DNA of 64,000 bases from Wolfiporia cocos (taxonomy: Eukaryota; Basidiomycota; Agaricomycetes; Polyporales; Phaeolaceae), in NCBI GenBank assembly GCA_029448655.1, contig JACCLO010000007.1, positions 3,162,001 through 3,226,000 of the forward strand, read 5' to 3'. The position numbers and the translations under genes are program-made. Below are positions 32,111 through 41,029 of this stretch, in pieces; position 1 is the first letter of the stretch, and every line of letters starts with the position of its first letter. The notes below the pieces were generated by a model, which saw nothing but the letters and a program-made list of their open reading frames with translations, was not told the DNA's origin and did no database searches.

Positions 32111-33275
32111 GTAAGAATGTCTATTTTAAGCTGAGGCCCATCAATGGCTCTGATTGGGATTTTTGACACTGTTCAATTTTTTTTCCTCTTTATCTATTGA
32201 AGTGAATGAGAATCTGACTTGATGGGGTCATGTGGATTGTAAGATAGAAACACTGTTCAGGTTTTCGTGATTTCTGAATTGGTGGGATTAGGGCTAGATA
32301 CGAAATTGCATGACTGTTGCGATTGCATTGTGTCACGAGCACGTCATGACCATGTGCCGTAATAGCTTAAGTACTGAGACCCACAAATGCCAATAGAGTT
32401 GGCATTCTGCCCTTTTGGTGCAATGGTTATTGCATTACGGCTGAGCATCGTTATTGGGTTCTCACGACAGCGCGTGATACATGTTGGCACAGTGATAGTC
32501 CAGCAGTCTAGGGTGCGGTGAAATAGAGACCGCAGTCTATTTAACACATGTAATTAACAGCTAATTAGCAGGAGCTGAAGGTCACATGACAGGCAGCTAT
32601 AGGGACACCTAATTTGCAAGTGTGAGTCTGAGATGGACAAGCTGAGACTCACAAGGCAGTAGCAGATGTGTATTGTGCTGTGCAATGTGTATTGTGCAAT
32701 GCAGAGGATAATTGATTTGAAGGAAGTTGCCACTGCACTGTACACCAGTCGTCAAGCTCTCCACGTGCACCTGTTGAAATGAGCAAGTCGAAATTGTATG
32801 CTGAAGTTGCTGTATTTGCGCCAGATGTGCCAAATCCCAAGTGCCAGATTCCTAACAAAGAAGGAATAATAATAATCTTTTTCTCAAACCAAATGTAGCT
32901 GTAGAAAGTACAAAATGCAACTTCAATCAACTTCAAGCCAATCTATGGAATCCTGGTTATTTTTGTTTTTGTCCACTGGCACTCTTCATATGTGTGGGAG
33001 AAGCTGTAAGTATTGACGGAGTCAAGCGAGTCTAAACTCTGGAGCAATGAGTTTCATGCAATAGCATGTCATACAAAGTGCTGTGAAGCCCTTTTGCTCA
33101 TTATCATTACGATTGATGTTTTTTTTTGGGGGGGGGGGGGCGGCGCACCCCATTTTCCGACCTAACTTATACAGCGGTCGGCAGCGGCCCTGTCTATTTA
33201 ACCCTATTTAACACCCGATTTTGAGCCTATCTCTATTTAACCGTAATTTACATGTAAATTACACCTGCCAAATAG
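32111..33275. other. Intergenic sequence with a tRNA-like remnant and a T/G homopolymer
   Basis: Mostly featureless. 32412-32475 reads TGGTGCAATGG followed 40 nt later by GGGTTCTCAC, a decayed tRNA or SINE head. A run of T then 12 G lies near 33120-33140. Confidence 0.4.
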
Positions 33276-33983
33276 TGTTACGGGTCGAATACCCGTTCGT
33301 ATATTTGAGTTGCGAATATAGATCGTTCTTCTGCACGTAGGCACGTCGCCGTATGCAAGGCAAATACTCGTTAGATGCCTTCGGATCCTAAGTGAAGTCC
33401 TTAGGAGATCGGTTAATATCCAATGCGCGTTAGAGGATATAGTCTGTTCAAGTGCGAGTCAAATAGAATATAAGACTCGCCTAAGTCCGAGAAGTCAGTG
33501 TGCACTTCGAGGACTTAGTCGTTCGGTTGCTCGAGTGAGAAATACTGAGCGTAGTTTCCTACGTTTGAGAACGAGTATAAGACTTCTTGTTTATACAACA
33601 AGGTCGAGCTAAAGAGCCTCGACAATAGGTACATTAGTTTATATACTACGTTGGGTTTCAGGGGTCAAGTCCGTCCCAGATGTCACCGATACTACCTACG
33701 CTATAGTACCAAACGTTTGATAGGTATGTAGTGATATACCTGAGACGATAGATAGGAATGATGGCGGTTGAACGCCATCTATCAGCTAACAAACGATGAA
33801 CATGAAACGGTGGCAGAGTTGGATCTGCCAAAGATGAAACGCGCCCTATAGACTAGTACAACTGGGGATGCGCCCAGTAGAGTCTCGAGTAGCCAGGGGA
33901 GTTGGTTGCGCAACAAGTCCCTGTATCGTATTCGCCCAGTGGTGAGTCTGGTCGATATTCGAAAAATCAAAATAACCGTAACA
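33276..33983 (-). repeat. E5 3' LTR
   Basis: 708 bp. The pol stop codon (33995-33997) lies 11 bp outside it. Confidence 0.93.
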
Positions 33984-33994
33984 TCAGCCTCTCC

Positions 33995-36900
33995 CTAAGC
34001 ATTTGTCGGCCTCGACGAATTTTCCAAGTTCCCCTCTTCAGAGTGCCTCGGCGTCCTGTTCGTTGTAGATGTCGCCGTTCCCTCTGAAGGACGGGGTCGT
34101 AGGAGTTCGCCATACGAAGTGTTGGCGGCATTCATTCTGTCAATGACCTGGTTGATTGAGCCCACAAGTTCTGCAAATATAATCGGGGCAGTCGAGGATC
34201 CAGTGGTTAGCGGAACCACATTGTCAACACGGCTGCTCGGGTGAGGGCCTCGCTGGTACCCGGAGGGAAGGGATATCGCGGAGGTATTCGTTATGTTGGT
34301 ACCTCCAGTGGTGTGCGGCTCGGTGAAGGTTTCGTGCGGCCCATGTTGGTAGGGAGGCGGTGTCTCGTTTGTGCTCCCTCGCACCTCGCTCAAACTCCTC
34401 GCGGGTAATACTCTGCACTGAAGGAGATCGTCGAATAGGCGGCGTGCTATTCGCTCTTCGCTGTCGCGCTGGGGTATCCCTAGGGCTCGTCGGGCGTGCA
34501 GGTGGTTCACGTCTCCCGTTGCCTCCCATACCAGAAATACGTGGCGTCGGGTCTCTAACTCCTGTTCGGCGGGCCCTCTGAGTCTCGGTAGGCAACGGAA
34601 ATAATACTCTATCGCCCTCCATAAAATCAAACGGCCTTGCAACTCGGCGTCGTTCGTCGGGGGTGAAAAAGCGGGCGGGTCGCGGTGTGTATTCGGGTCG
34701 ACCGGGAGCAACGTGCTCGCGATCCTCGAAGTCGTTGAGCGCGTGTCGTAGTCGGGCCGTCGTAGTGGCGGCCAATCGGTCGATAAGTCTGTCGGTGAGT
34801 AGCTCGAGTCCCTCTCTCTGCGCTCTGATCTGCCCCTCCATTCGGACGAGGTCCTCGGTGATGTTCTGGTACGAGCTGTAAACGTGGGTGAGGTCCTGCG
34901 CGATGTCGAAGAGGGCCGACCAGCCATCGGCTCGGCCAGCAAAAGGTCCCTCGGCCCTGTACCAGAGGAGGGCGTGTCTAATCTGCAGATGCTGGGGGGA
35001 GTACCTTCTTGGTGGCGTACCTCGCGGTCAGCCTTCTCGACGATTTGCATCGTCGGGGGTCGTGGTACGGCGGGGAAGCTGGTGGCGAGTCGTCGACATA
35101 CTATTACTGTTCTGTTTTCGAGTGTCGGGGTTGTCCTGACTCTCGTCCTGTGGTAGTCTTTTATCAGCTCCTTGGAATGCTCCAAGTTCGCCTCGTCTTC
35201 CCAAGAGTTGTCGGCCGTGGCATAGCCTTTCCACTTGACGAAGTATTGATGCTTCTTTCTTTGCCATCTGTCAGCCAAGATGGCTTCGACTTCGTATTCT
35301 TCTTGCCCCTTGATGATATCAGGTGGCGGTCGTAGGTAATTGGGTCCGTGTACCCTTGTTTCTTTGAACGATTTTAGTAAGGCAGCGTGGAATACCGGAT
35401 GAATTTTCCAATTCGCCGGTAACTGCAGCCGGTATGTCGTGGGTCCCATCTTTTCTGTGATGGTGAAGGGTCCTTCTCTTTTTGGTGCCAATTTGTTCGA
35501 TTCATAGGGGATTGTTAGGTTCTTGGCGTCGAGCCATACCTTGTCCCCTTTCTCAAGCCTTGGCAGTCCCCTAAGGAATCGCCCTGCCATTCTTTTCTGG
35601 GCTAATTCATGCGCGATGAATGCCATTTTTCGCGCCTCTTTGATCTTCTTGATCCTGTCGACCGCTGCCGGAACGTTCCCTACTCTGTCATAGTCTGGGA
35701 ATCCTCTCGGGATGTATCCTAAGATTATTTCGAGTGGCGCTGGCCGATTTTCGGTTCGTCTGGTGTTGTGCGCAAATTCGACGTCAGGCAATCGTTGTAC
35801 CCATTGGAACGGGTCGTTCATGCAATAGATGCAAAGGTATACTTCGATCTGTTGATTCATTCTTTCTGTCTGTCCGTCGGTCTGTGGATGGTACGCCGTA
35901 CTCATCGCTGATTCTGTTCCCTGCAGCTTGCATAATTCCTTGAAAAGCTTTGATGCGAACTGCGGTCCTCTGTCTGAAATGATCTTTCGGGCGATGCCAT
36001 ATAGCGAGTAGATTTTTTGGTGAAATATCTCTGCCGCCCCTTCGCTAGTGATCGTTTTGTCGCATGGGGTGAGAGAGATGGCCTTGGATAGGCCATGGTC
36101 GACAATCACCATCATGGAGTCATACTTTCCGACTCTTGGCAGGTCGGTGACAAAATCGACCGAGCACTGTGAGAAGGGGAGGGCGTCTTCCCGTGTCGGT
36201 ATTGGTTGCAAAGGGGGTTTCAGCGGATTCCTATCAGGTTTCATCTGTTGACAGATTGCACAGCCCCGGACGTATTCCGCTATCATTGTTCTCATGTCAG
36301 GCCACCAAAAGTGGGTCGTAACCTGTACTGTTGTACGCCAGATCCCAGGGTGTCCGGCCGGGATCGTGTCGTGGTATTTTGAGATGACGTCCCATCGAAG
36401 GCCCTCGTCCCTTGGCACGTACATCCTGCCCCTGTAGAGCAGTATCCCATCCGTTTGTTGCCATTCATCTGCGGTGGTTCTCGCGGGGAATTCACCTGTG
36501 CCCCCTAGAGCACGGATCGCCTGTTCCGCAGATTCATCTTGATCGTTGGCGTTCTTGATTCGATCAACGATCGGGATCTGGATTGCGTGGACAACGAGTT
36601 CGTCTGGGATCATGGTGATTCCCTCATTGTCTTCGTTGTTTTCGTCCAGGTGGTACAACCTGGAAAGTGTGTCGGCCATGACTAGTTTCCTTCCAGGGAC
36701 GTGCTGCAATTTCAGGTCGAATTGCGAGAGGAATAGATGCCATCTCGCTTGTCGCCGATTTAGGCGCTGTGCGCTTCTCCAGTACGTCAGGTTCTGATGA
36801 TCGCTTCGGATCAAGATCCGATGTGGTGCTCCTTCCAATAGGTGCCGCCATTCTTCTAAGGCTCGGACAATTCCGAGTAGTTCGCGATCGTAGATTTCGT

Positions 36901-38131
36901 AGTTCCGTTCTGTTGATGTCAGGGATTGTGAGAGATATCCCACCGGCCGTTCGTGCCCTGTTTCATCTATCTGTTTCAGTACTGCTCCTGTGGCGAATTG
37001 AGATGCGTCTGTTTCGAGGATGAACGGTTTCTCCTTGTCTGGTGTTCCTAGTGCGGGCGCCGTCGTGAATGCTTTCTTCATGAATTCGAATGCTTTCTGT
37101 TCTTTCTCCGTCCATTGGAACCCTGTCCCTGTGACCGTTTTTGTGAGGTCTACCAAGGGTCGGGCGTGCGTAGAGTAGTGATCGATGAATTTCCGATAGA
37201 AGTTCGCAAATCCTAGGAAGGATCTGACTTCTTTGAGATTTCGGGGAGTCGGCCACTCCTTAATCCCATTGAGTTTCGCTGGGTCCATCTGGATATTTCC
37301 TGAGGTGATGACTAGTCCCAGAAATTCGACTCTGTCGACACCAAAGGCGCATTTCTCGGGTTTCACAAAGAGATGGTTATCCACCAATCTCTGAAGGATC
37401 CGCCGCTCCCGTTCCTTGTGTATTTTCTCGTCTTCTGAGAAAATGAGGATGTCGTCCATATAAACAAGCACCCATCCTTCGAGGATCTCTTCTTTCAGGA
37501 TTTCGTTCATCATTGCCTGAAAGGTTCCGGGTGCATTGCACAATCCGAAAAACATAACCGTGGGCTCGTACAACCCTCGGTTTGTTTTGAAGGCCGCTTT
37601 CCATTTGTCTCCCTTTTTGATTCGCACGTTGTTGTATCCCGCTCTAAGGTCCATTTTTGTGAAGATCCTTGCTCCTTTTAGCTTTTCCAGGAGCTCTGAG
37701 ATCAGTGGCAAGGGATAGACGTTCTTTATCGTCCCTTCGTTCAGATATCGATAATCTTGACAGGGTCGTAGGCCGCTGTCTTTCTTTGGGACGAAAAAGA
37801 ATGGTGACGCCATCGGGGATTTTGAAGGGACAATGAATCCCTTGGCCAAGTTTTCTTTTAGGAATTCATCCAGCGCCTGCTGCTCTTTAGGCGAGAGTAC
37901 ATAGACTTTGCAGTCTTTCGGCACGAAATCGGGTTTTAATTCGATTGCATGGTCCCATGGTCTCGACGGGGGGAACGCTGCTGCGGACTCCTTACTGAAC
38001 ACTTTGGCGAAGTCCAGTAGGTGTTTCGGGACCATCTCCTCAATCGTTCGTTCTGGTTCGGGGGTTTTCTGTGCGAATTTCTGGGATTTCGTCAGCGCTT
38101 TCCTGACAGCGTTGATGATTTGTATCTTTGT
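33995..38131 (-). CDS. E5 pol: RT-RNaseH-integrase-chromodomain and long C-terminal extension
   Basis: Frame open from just after the TGA at 38132-38134 to the stop at 33995; the first ATG is at 38035. RT with YMDD near 37467-37456; RNase H (ETDASQF) near 37010; integrase zinc region (HPGIWRT to CAICQQ) near 36380-36250; DDE core (SVDFVTDLP, ISDRGPQF); then a well-formed chromodomain near 35290-35150 (EAILADR, YFVKWKGY, SWEDEANLEH), the module that directs insertion to modified histones in chromoviruses. The following 390 residues are Ser/Arg/Thr-rich and, at least between 35030 and 34600, overlap a better-looking frame. The true C-terminus of pol may therefore be nearer 35100. Confidence 0.88.
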   Translation of the reverse strand, partial: TKIQIINAVRKALTKSQKFAQKTPEPERTIEEMVPKHLLDFAKVFSKESAAAFPPSRPWDHAIELKPDFVPKDCKVYVLSPKEQQALDEFLKENLAKGFIVPSKSPMASPFFFVPKKDSGLRPCQDYRYLNEGTIKNVYPLPLISELLEKLKGARIFTKMDLRAGYNNVRIKKGDKWKAAFKTNRGLYEPTVMFFGLCNAPGTFQAMMNEILKEEILEGWVLVYMDDILIFSEDEKIHKERERRILQRLVDNHLFVKPEKCAFGVDRVEFLGLVITSGNIQMDPAKLNGIKEWPTPRNLKEVRSFLGFANFYRKFIDHYSTHARPLVDLTKTVTGTGFQWTEKEQKAFEFMKKAFTTAPALGTPDKEKPFILETDASQFATGAVLKQIDETGHERPVGYLSQSLTSTERNYEIYDRELLGIVRALEEWRHLLEGAPHRILIRSDHQNLTYWRSAQRLNRRQARWHLFLSQFDLKLQHVPGRKLVMADTLSRLYHLDENNEDNEGITMIPDELVVHAIQIPIVDRIKNANDQDESAEQAIRALGGTGEFPARTTADEWQQTDGILLYRGRMYVPRDEGLRWDVISKYHDTIPAGHPGIWRTTVQVTTHFWWPDMRTMIAEYVRGCAICQQMKPDRNPLKPPLQPIPTREDALPFSQCSVDFVTDLPRVGKYDSMMVIVDHGLSKAISLTPCDKTITSEGAAEIFHQKIYSLYGIARKIISDRGPQFASKLFKELCKLQGTESAMSTAYHPQTDGQTERMNQQIEVYLCIYCMNDPFQWVQRLPDVEFAHNTRRTENRPAPLEIILGYIPRGFPDYDRVGNVPAAVDRIKKIKEARKMAFIAHELAQKRMAGRFLRGLPRLEKGDKVWLDAKNLTIPYESNKLAPKREGPFTITEKMGPTTYRLQLPANWKIHPVFHAALLKSFKETRVHGPNYLRPPPDIIKGQEEYEVEAILADRWQRKKHQYFVKWKGYATADNSWEDEANLEHSKELIKDYHRTRVRTTPTLENRTVIVCRRLATSFPAVPRPPTMQIVEKADREVRHQEGTPPSICRLDTPSSGTGPRDLLLAEPMAGRPSSTSRRTSPTFTARTRTSPRTSSEWRGRSERRERDSSYSPTDLSTDWPPLRRPDYDTRSTTSRIASTLLPVDPNTHRDPPAFSPPTNDAELQGRLILWRAIEYYFRCLPRLRGPAEQELETRRHVFLVWEATGDVNHLHARRALGIPQRDSEERIARRLFDDLLQCRVLPARSLSEVRGSTNETPPPYQHGPHETFTEPHTTGGTNITNTSAISLPSGYQRGPHPSSRVDNVVPLTTGSSTAPIIFAELVGSINQVIDRMNAANTSYGELLRPRPSEGTATSTTNRTPRHSEEGNLENSSRPTNA
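34224..35099 (-). pseudogene. E5 extra ORF overlapping the pol 3' end
   Basis: A second minus-strand frame starts at ATG 35097-35099, crosses one TGA (35028-35030) and stays open to 34224. Its middle looks like real protein where the pol frame looks compositionally random: HALLWYRAEGPFAGRADGW, then a helical, coiled-coil-like segment (MEGQIRAQREGLELLTDR at 34841 downward), then a basic Arg/Pro-rich end. I recall similar small coiled-coil ORFs behind pol in other basidiomycete chromoviruses but cannot confirm it here. Function unknown; a structural or nucleic-acid-binding role is only a guess. Confidence 0.55.
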
Positions 38132-39046
38132 TCAGAACTTCTTTCGCGTCTCCTCTTTCTTTCCTATGATCCTAGGGTTATCTTTTGCGAAGCGTCGGAT
38201 CGCTTCGTACTCCTCGGGAGTATAGAGCCGCTGCGCTGTTTCTTCTGGCTGGTCTGTGGATCCGAATCCTTTCTCCCCTCGTTCTGTTTCGTCTAGGTCT
38301 TCGACCTCTAAGATGTCGGGGGTGAGGTGTCGTTCGAAAATTATCTGGGCTATTCGCATGCCCGGGATAATTCTGTGTGCTTTGTCTGAGTAGTTGAAGA
38401 CGATGGCTCCGACGTCTCCTCGGTAGTCCGAGTCTATGATTCCAGCCTGTACTACCAATCCGTGTCTGAGGGTGTTGCCTGATCGTCCGGCCAACCTTCC
38501 ATACGATCCCTTCGGGATCTTCATTTTTACTCCTGTGGAGACGAGTTTCCATCCTCCGGTGGGAATCTCGGTTTCTTCTGCGGCGTAAAGGTCATACCCT
38601 GCAGCTTCTTGGGTTCCCCTTGTTGGAATTTTCCCTTCTGGGGCAACTACCATCTCCACCGTATCCATTCGGATCGTGGCTTCCTGTTTCTTTTCTTCTG
38701 CCCCTAGTATTGATCGTACATCGACTGTTTGGTCCTTCCAGTCGATTGTGGGGTTTTCGTCTTTTAGCCATCCATACCCTAGAATCATATTCTCTGTTCC
38801 GATTGATCCTACTAGGAATCGGACCTTTCGCGTTTTCTGGGTCTTCGGATATCGTAGTAGTATGGTGGCTTCTCGGTCTATTCGCCCATCTTTGTTTTCT
38901 GTTCCGTCAACATTTTTGACGATGATTGGGTTCTTCAAGGGTTGCGTGGGCACCTTGTATTTTTCTACCACTCTGCTGTGGATCAGGTTCGACATTGCTC
39001 CTGAGTCGATTAGTGCATTGCACTTCACGGGTTTTGCCAGCGTCAT
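38132..39046 (-). CDS. E5 protease-dUTPase region of pol, ends at in-frame TGA
   Basis: 304 codons from ATG 39046; the frame is open upstream to the gag overlap. Retropepsin DSG at residues 14-16 with the partner MILGYGWL at 87-94. dUTPase at residues about 128-265 with five motifs (GYDLYAAEE, AGRSGNT, GIIDSDYRG, MRIAQII, GFGSTD). The TGA at 38132-38134 is in frame with the downstream RT frame, so it splits one pol product; CGA to TGA is the likely origin. dUTPase would lower dUTP during cDNA synthesis. Here it lies after the protease, the reverse of E2 and E3. Confidence 0.88.
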   Translation of the reverse strand: MTLAKPVKCNALIDSGAMSNLIHSRVVEKYKVPTQPLKNPIIVKNVDGTENKDGRIDREATILLRYPKTQKTRKVRFLVGSIGTENMILGYGWLKDENPTIDWKDQTVDVRSILGAEEKKQEATIRMDTVEMVVAPEGKIPTRGTQEAAGYDLYAAEETEIPTGGWKLVSTGVKMKIPKGSYGRLAGRSGNTLRHGLVVQAGIIDSDYRGDVGAIVFNYSDKAHRIIPGMRIAQIIFERHLTPDILEVEDLDETERGEKGFGSTDQPEETAQRLYTPEEYEAIRRFAKDNPRIIGKKEETRKKF

Positions 39047-39135
39047 GATTACCGGGACGAAGAGGGATCGATTCTTCTCGAACGAGGTAATTACATGTGC
39101 TGCTTTCTCGGAGGGTAAGACCGTGGGCTTCCCTC

Positions 39136-40983
39136 CTAGGCAAAATCCTGTTCTTCTACGAGCCGTGCTAGGAGTCCGGGGTTCTTGGCTTTCAGAGCCC
39201 TAATTGCTGTGACCGCTCTGTTGGCGGTGATGTCTTCAGTCTCTTCCTCAGAGACTTCTTCAATGCGAGCTTCTTGCTCGGCTTCTTCTTCTTCGGTTTT
39301 TCGAGTAGTCCGCCTAGGGCGGGCTGGCTTCCTCGGCCTCTTCGGACAGTCTCGCGACATATGTCCTGGCTGATGGCAGGTGAAACATTTTCCCTTCTTG
39401 ATGTGATCGACCCTTTCCTGGGTGGTCATTCGATCTACATCCATCGCATTCGGATCTTTCGGTGCGGTTGTCTGCGGAGCACTAGTGCGTCCGTTATTCT
39501 GGTTCGAGGCTTGCCAAGCCTTTTTCTTGACAAACGGTTTGTCCCGTTTCAAAAATATCTTGTACGTATTTTCATAGTACGAGGCAGCGGACTGCCATTC
39601 ATCAATGGTCGCTGGTAGCGGACGAACGCCGATGATGTATCGGGTCGTATGTTCGGGTAACCCTTTTTCGAAGAGGGTTATGAGCAACGCGTTTCCGTCC
39701 GCGCTGTATCGATCGTACTGGGCCTTCCCGGCCAAGTTGTTGAACTCGGTGATATAATCATCGATGTCCTTTCTGTCCTGGGTTACGTCCAGGATCTTCT
39801 TCCGCGCTTTCTGTACCTCTTCGATGGCTCCGAAGGCTTTCTGGAAGTCTGCATCAAACTGTGCAAGACTAGGCGGGAAGAATCGTTTCGTCTGGGGGTT
39901 CGTATAAACCCGGTGATAATTCTGTTTCCATTGGCCCGTTTTCCCCTTGTTCAAAATATAAGAGAGGATAAAGATCACTCTCTGAACGTCGTTTTGGAAT
40001 GACGTTTCGTACATCGTAAACCAGGAATTGCACTGGTTTATGAAGTTCTGCATGTCGGATCGTTCCCCATCGAATACGTCTGGGGGATTGATCTTTATCA
40101 TCGGGGGTCGGTAGTACGGGTTCGGCGCCGGAGGTTGAGGCTGCGGCGCATTCGGTGGTGGAGGCCCTCCTGGGGGCCCTCCTCCTCCCGGGTATCCTCC
40201 ACCCGGGTTTCCTGGGTTTCCTCCGGGGTTCCCTGGGTTTCCTCCAGGGTTTCCTCCTCCGGGGTTCGCGGGGATTCCTCCTCCGAGTCCTCCAGGAGGG
40301 GGGGCATTCCCTCCTCCGAGTCCGAAGTTTCCTCCCAGTCCTCCTCCGCTTGTACCTGCGGAGGTTCGTCCAAATAGGCCTGAAGGCCATGTTCCTGGGT
40401 TTGTCGTTCCCATTCCTCCGCTTGGGCTAGTCCAAGACGGATTTCCTCCGCTACCCATTCCGGGTGCGTTCTGTGGGGGGCTTCTAAAGAGGTCTGTTCC
40501 TCCAGCCATAGGTCCAACCCCACTCTGCACAAAAGCAGATATAAATCCTGGAGGGTCCTGTCCTCCGGTCTGGCTGTTATCTGTTCCTGTAAAGTTTCCA
40601 GGATTTCTCCCATCATCTCCGATGCGCTCAATTCCTGCCATTCCTGTGGCGCCCGAAGGCTGATTCGTATTTCCATCGGCATCGAAGGTTCTGTTGATGG
40701 TTTCGGTTTCGTTTTCGGTCAACGTCGCGGTTGACATCGGAGGGATTTCTCCGAATTGTTCGAACGCTTCACGCGTTATTTCCCAAGCGGTCGTTCTTGC
40801 GGAGGGGTATACTTCTACCCACTTCGATGCCCTATCTTCTCTTGGAATGACAACAATTCCTCCGCGGTTACGGAAGGCTCCAATGGTGTCAGTCCACTCG
40901 TATCGGTGGAGTCTGTATACTCCCTGAATGTCCTCGGGCAAGAGTTCAATCAGTCGTGCTGGGAATTCTGGTCCAAATATCAT
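39136..40983 (-). CDS. E5 gag
   Basis: 615 codons from ATG 40983. A Gly/Pro/Asn-rich spacer (about residues 195-290) leads into a retrotransposon gag core (FDGERSDMQNFINQCNSWF to LPEHTTRYIIG). A classical zinc knuckle CFTCHQPGHMSRDC lies near 39400-39355, followed by a basic and then acidic tail. It ends at TAG 39138-39136. Just before the stop is GAT TTT GCC. A one-base backward slip on the TTTT run enters the frame that continues into protease without a stop. Confidence 0.92.
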   Translation of the reverse strand: MIFGPEFPARLIELLPEDIQGVYRLHRYEWTDTIGAFRNRGGIVVIPREDRASKWVEVYPSARTTAWEITREAFEQFGEIPPMSTATLTENETETINRTFDADGNTNQPSGATGMAGIERIGDDGRNPGNFTGTDNSQTGGQDPPGFISAFVQSGVGPMAGGTDLFRSPPQNAPGMGSGGNPSWTSPSGGMGTTNPGTWPSGLFGRTSAGTSGGGLGGNFGLGGGNAPPPGGLGGGIPANPGGGNPGGNPGNPGGNPGNPGGGYPGGGGPPGGPPPPNAPQPQPPAPNPYYRPPMIKINPPDVFDGERSDMQNFINQCNSWFTMYETSFQNDVQRVIFILSYILNKGKTGQWKQNYHRVYTNPQTKRFFPPSLAQFDADFQKAFGAIEEVQKARKKILDVTQDRKDIDDYITEFNNLAGKAQYDRYSADGNALLITLFEKGLPEHTTRYIIGVRPLPATIDEWQSAASYYENTYKIFLKRDKPFVKKKAWQASNQNNGRTSAPQTTAPKDPNAMDVDRMTTQERVDHIKKGKCFTCHQPGHMSRDCPKRPRKPARPRRTTRKTEEEEAEQEARIEEVSEEETEDITANRAVTAIRALKAKNPGLLARLVEEQDFA

Positions 40984-41017
40984 GGGCCCTTACACCGTGA
41001 TAGGTGAGGGTGTGATA

Positions 41018-41028
41018 AGCTCGACCTT
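41018..41028 (-). promoter_or_regulatory. E5 primer-binding site (self-priming type)
   Basis: On the minus strand AAGGTCGAGCT one base after the 5' LTR, exactly complementary to the LTR 11-mer at 41354-41364. Confidence 0.74.
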
Positions 41029-41029
41029 C

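Noticed and set aside
33995..34600. Calling the E5 pol tail a separate known domain
   Set aside because: The segment looks partly protein-like but matches no family I can name, and the competing frame makes the true C-terminus uncertain.
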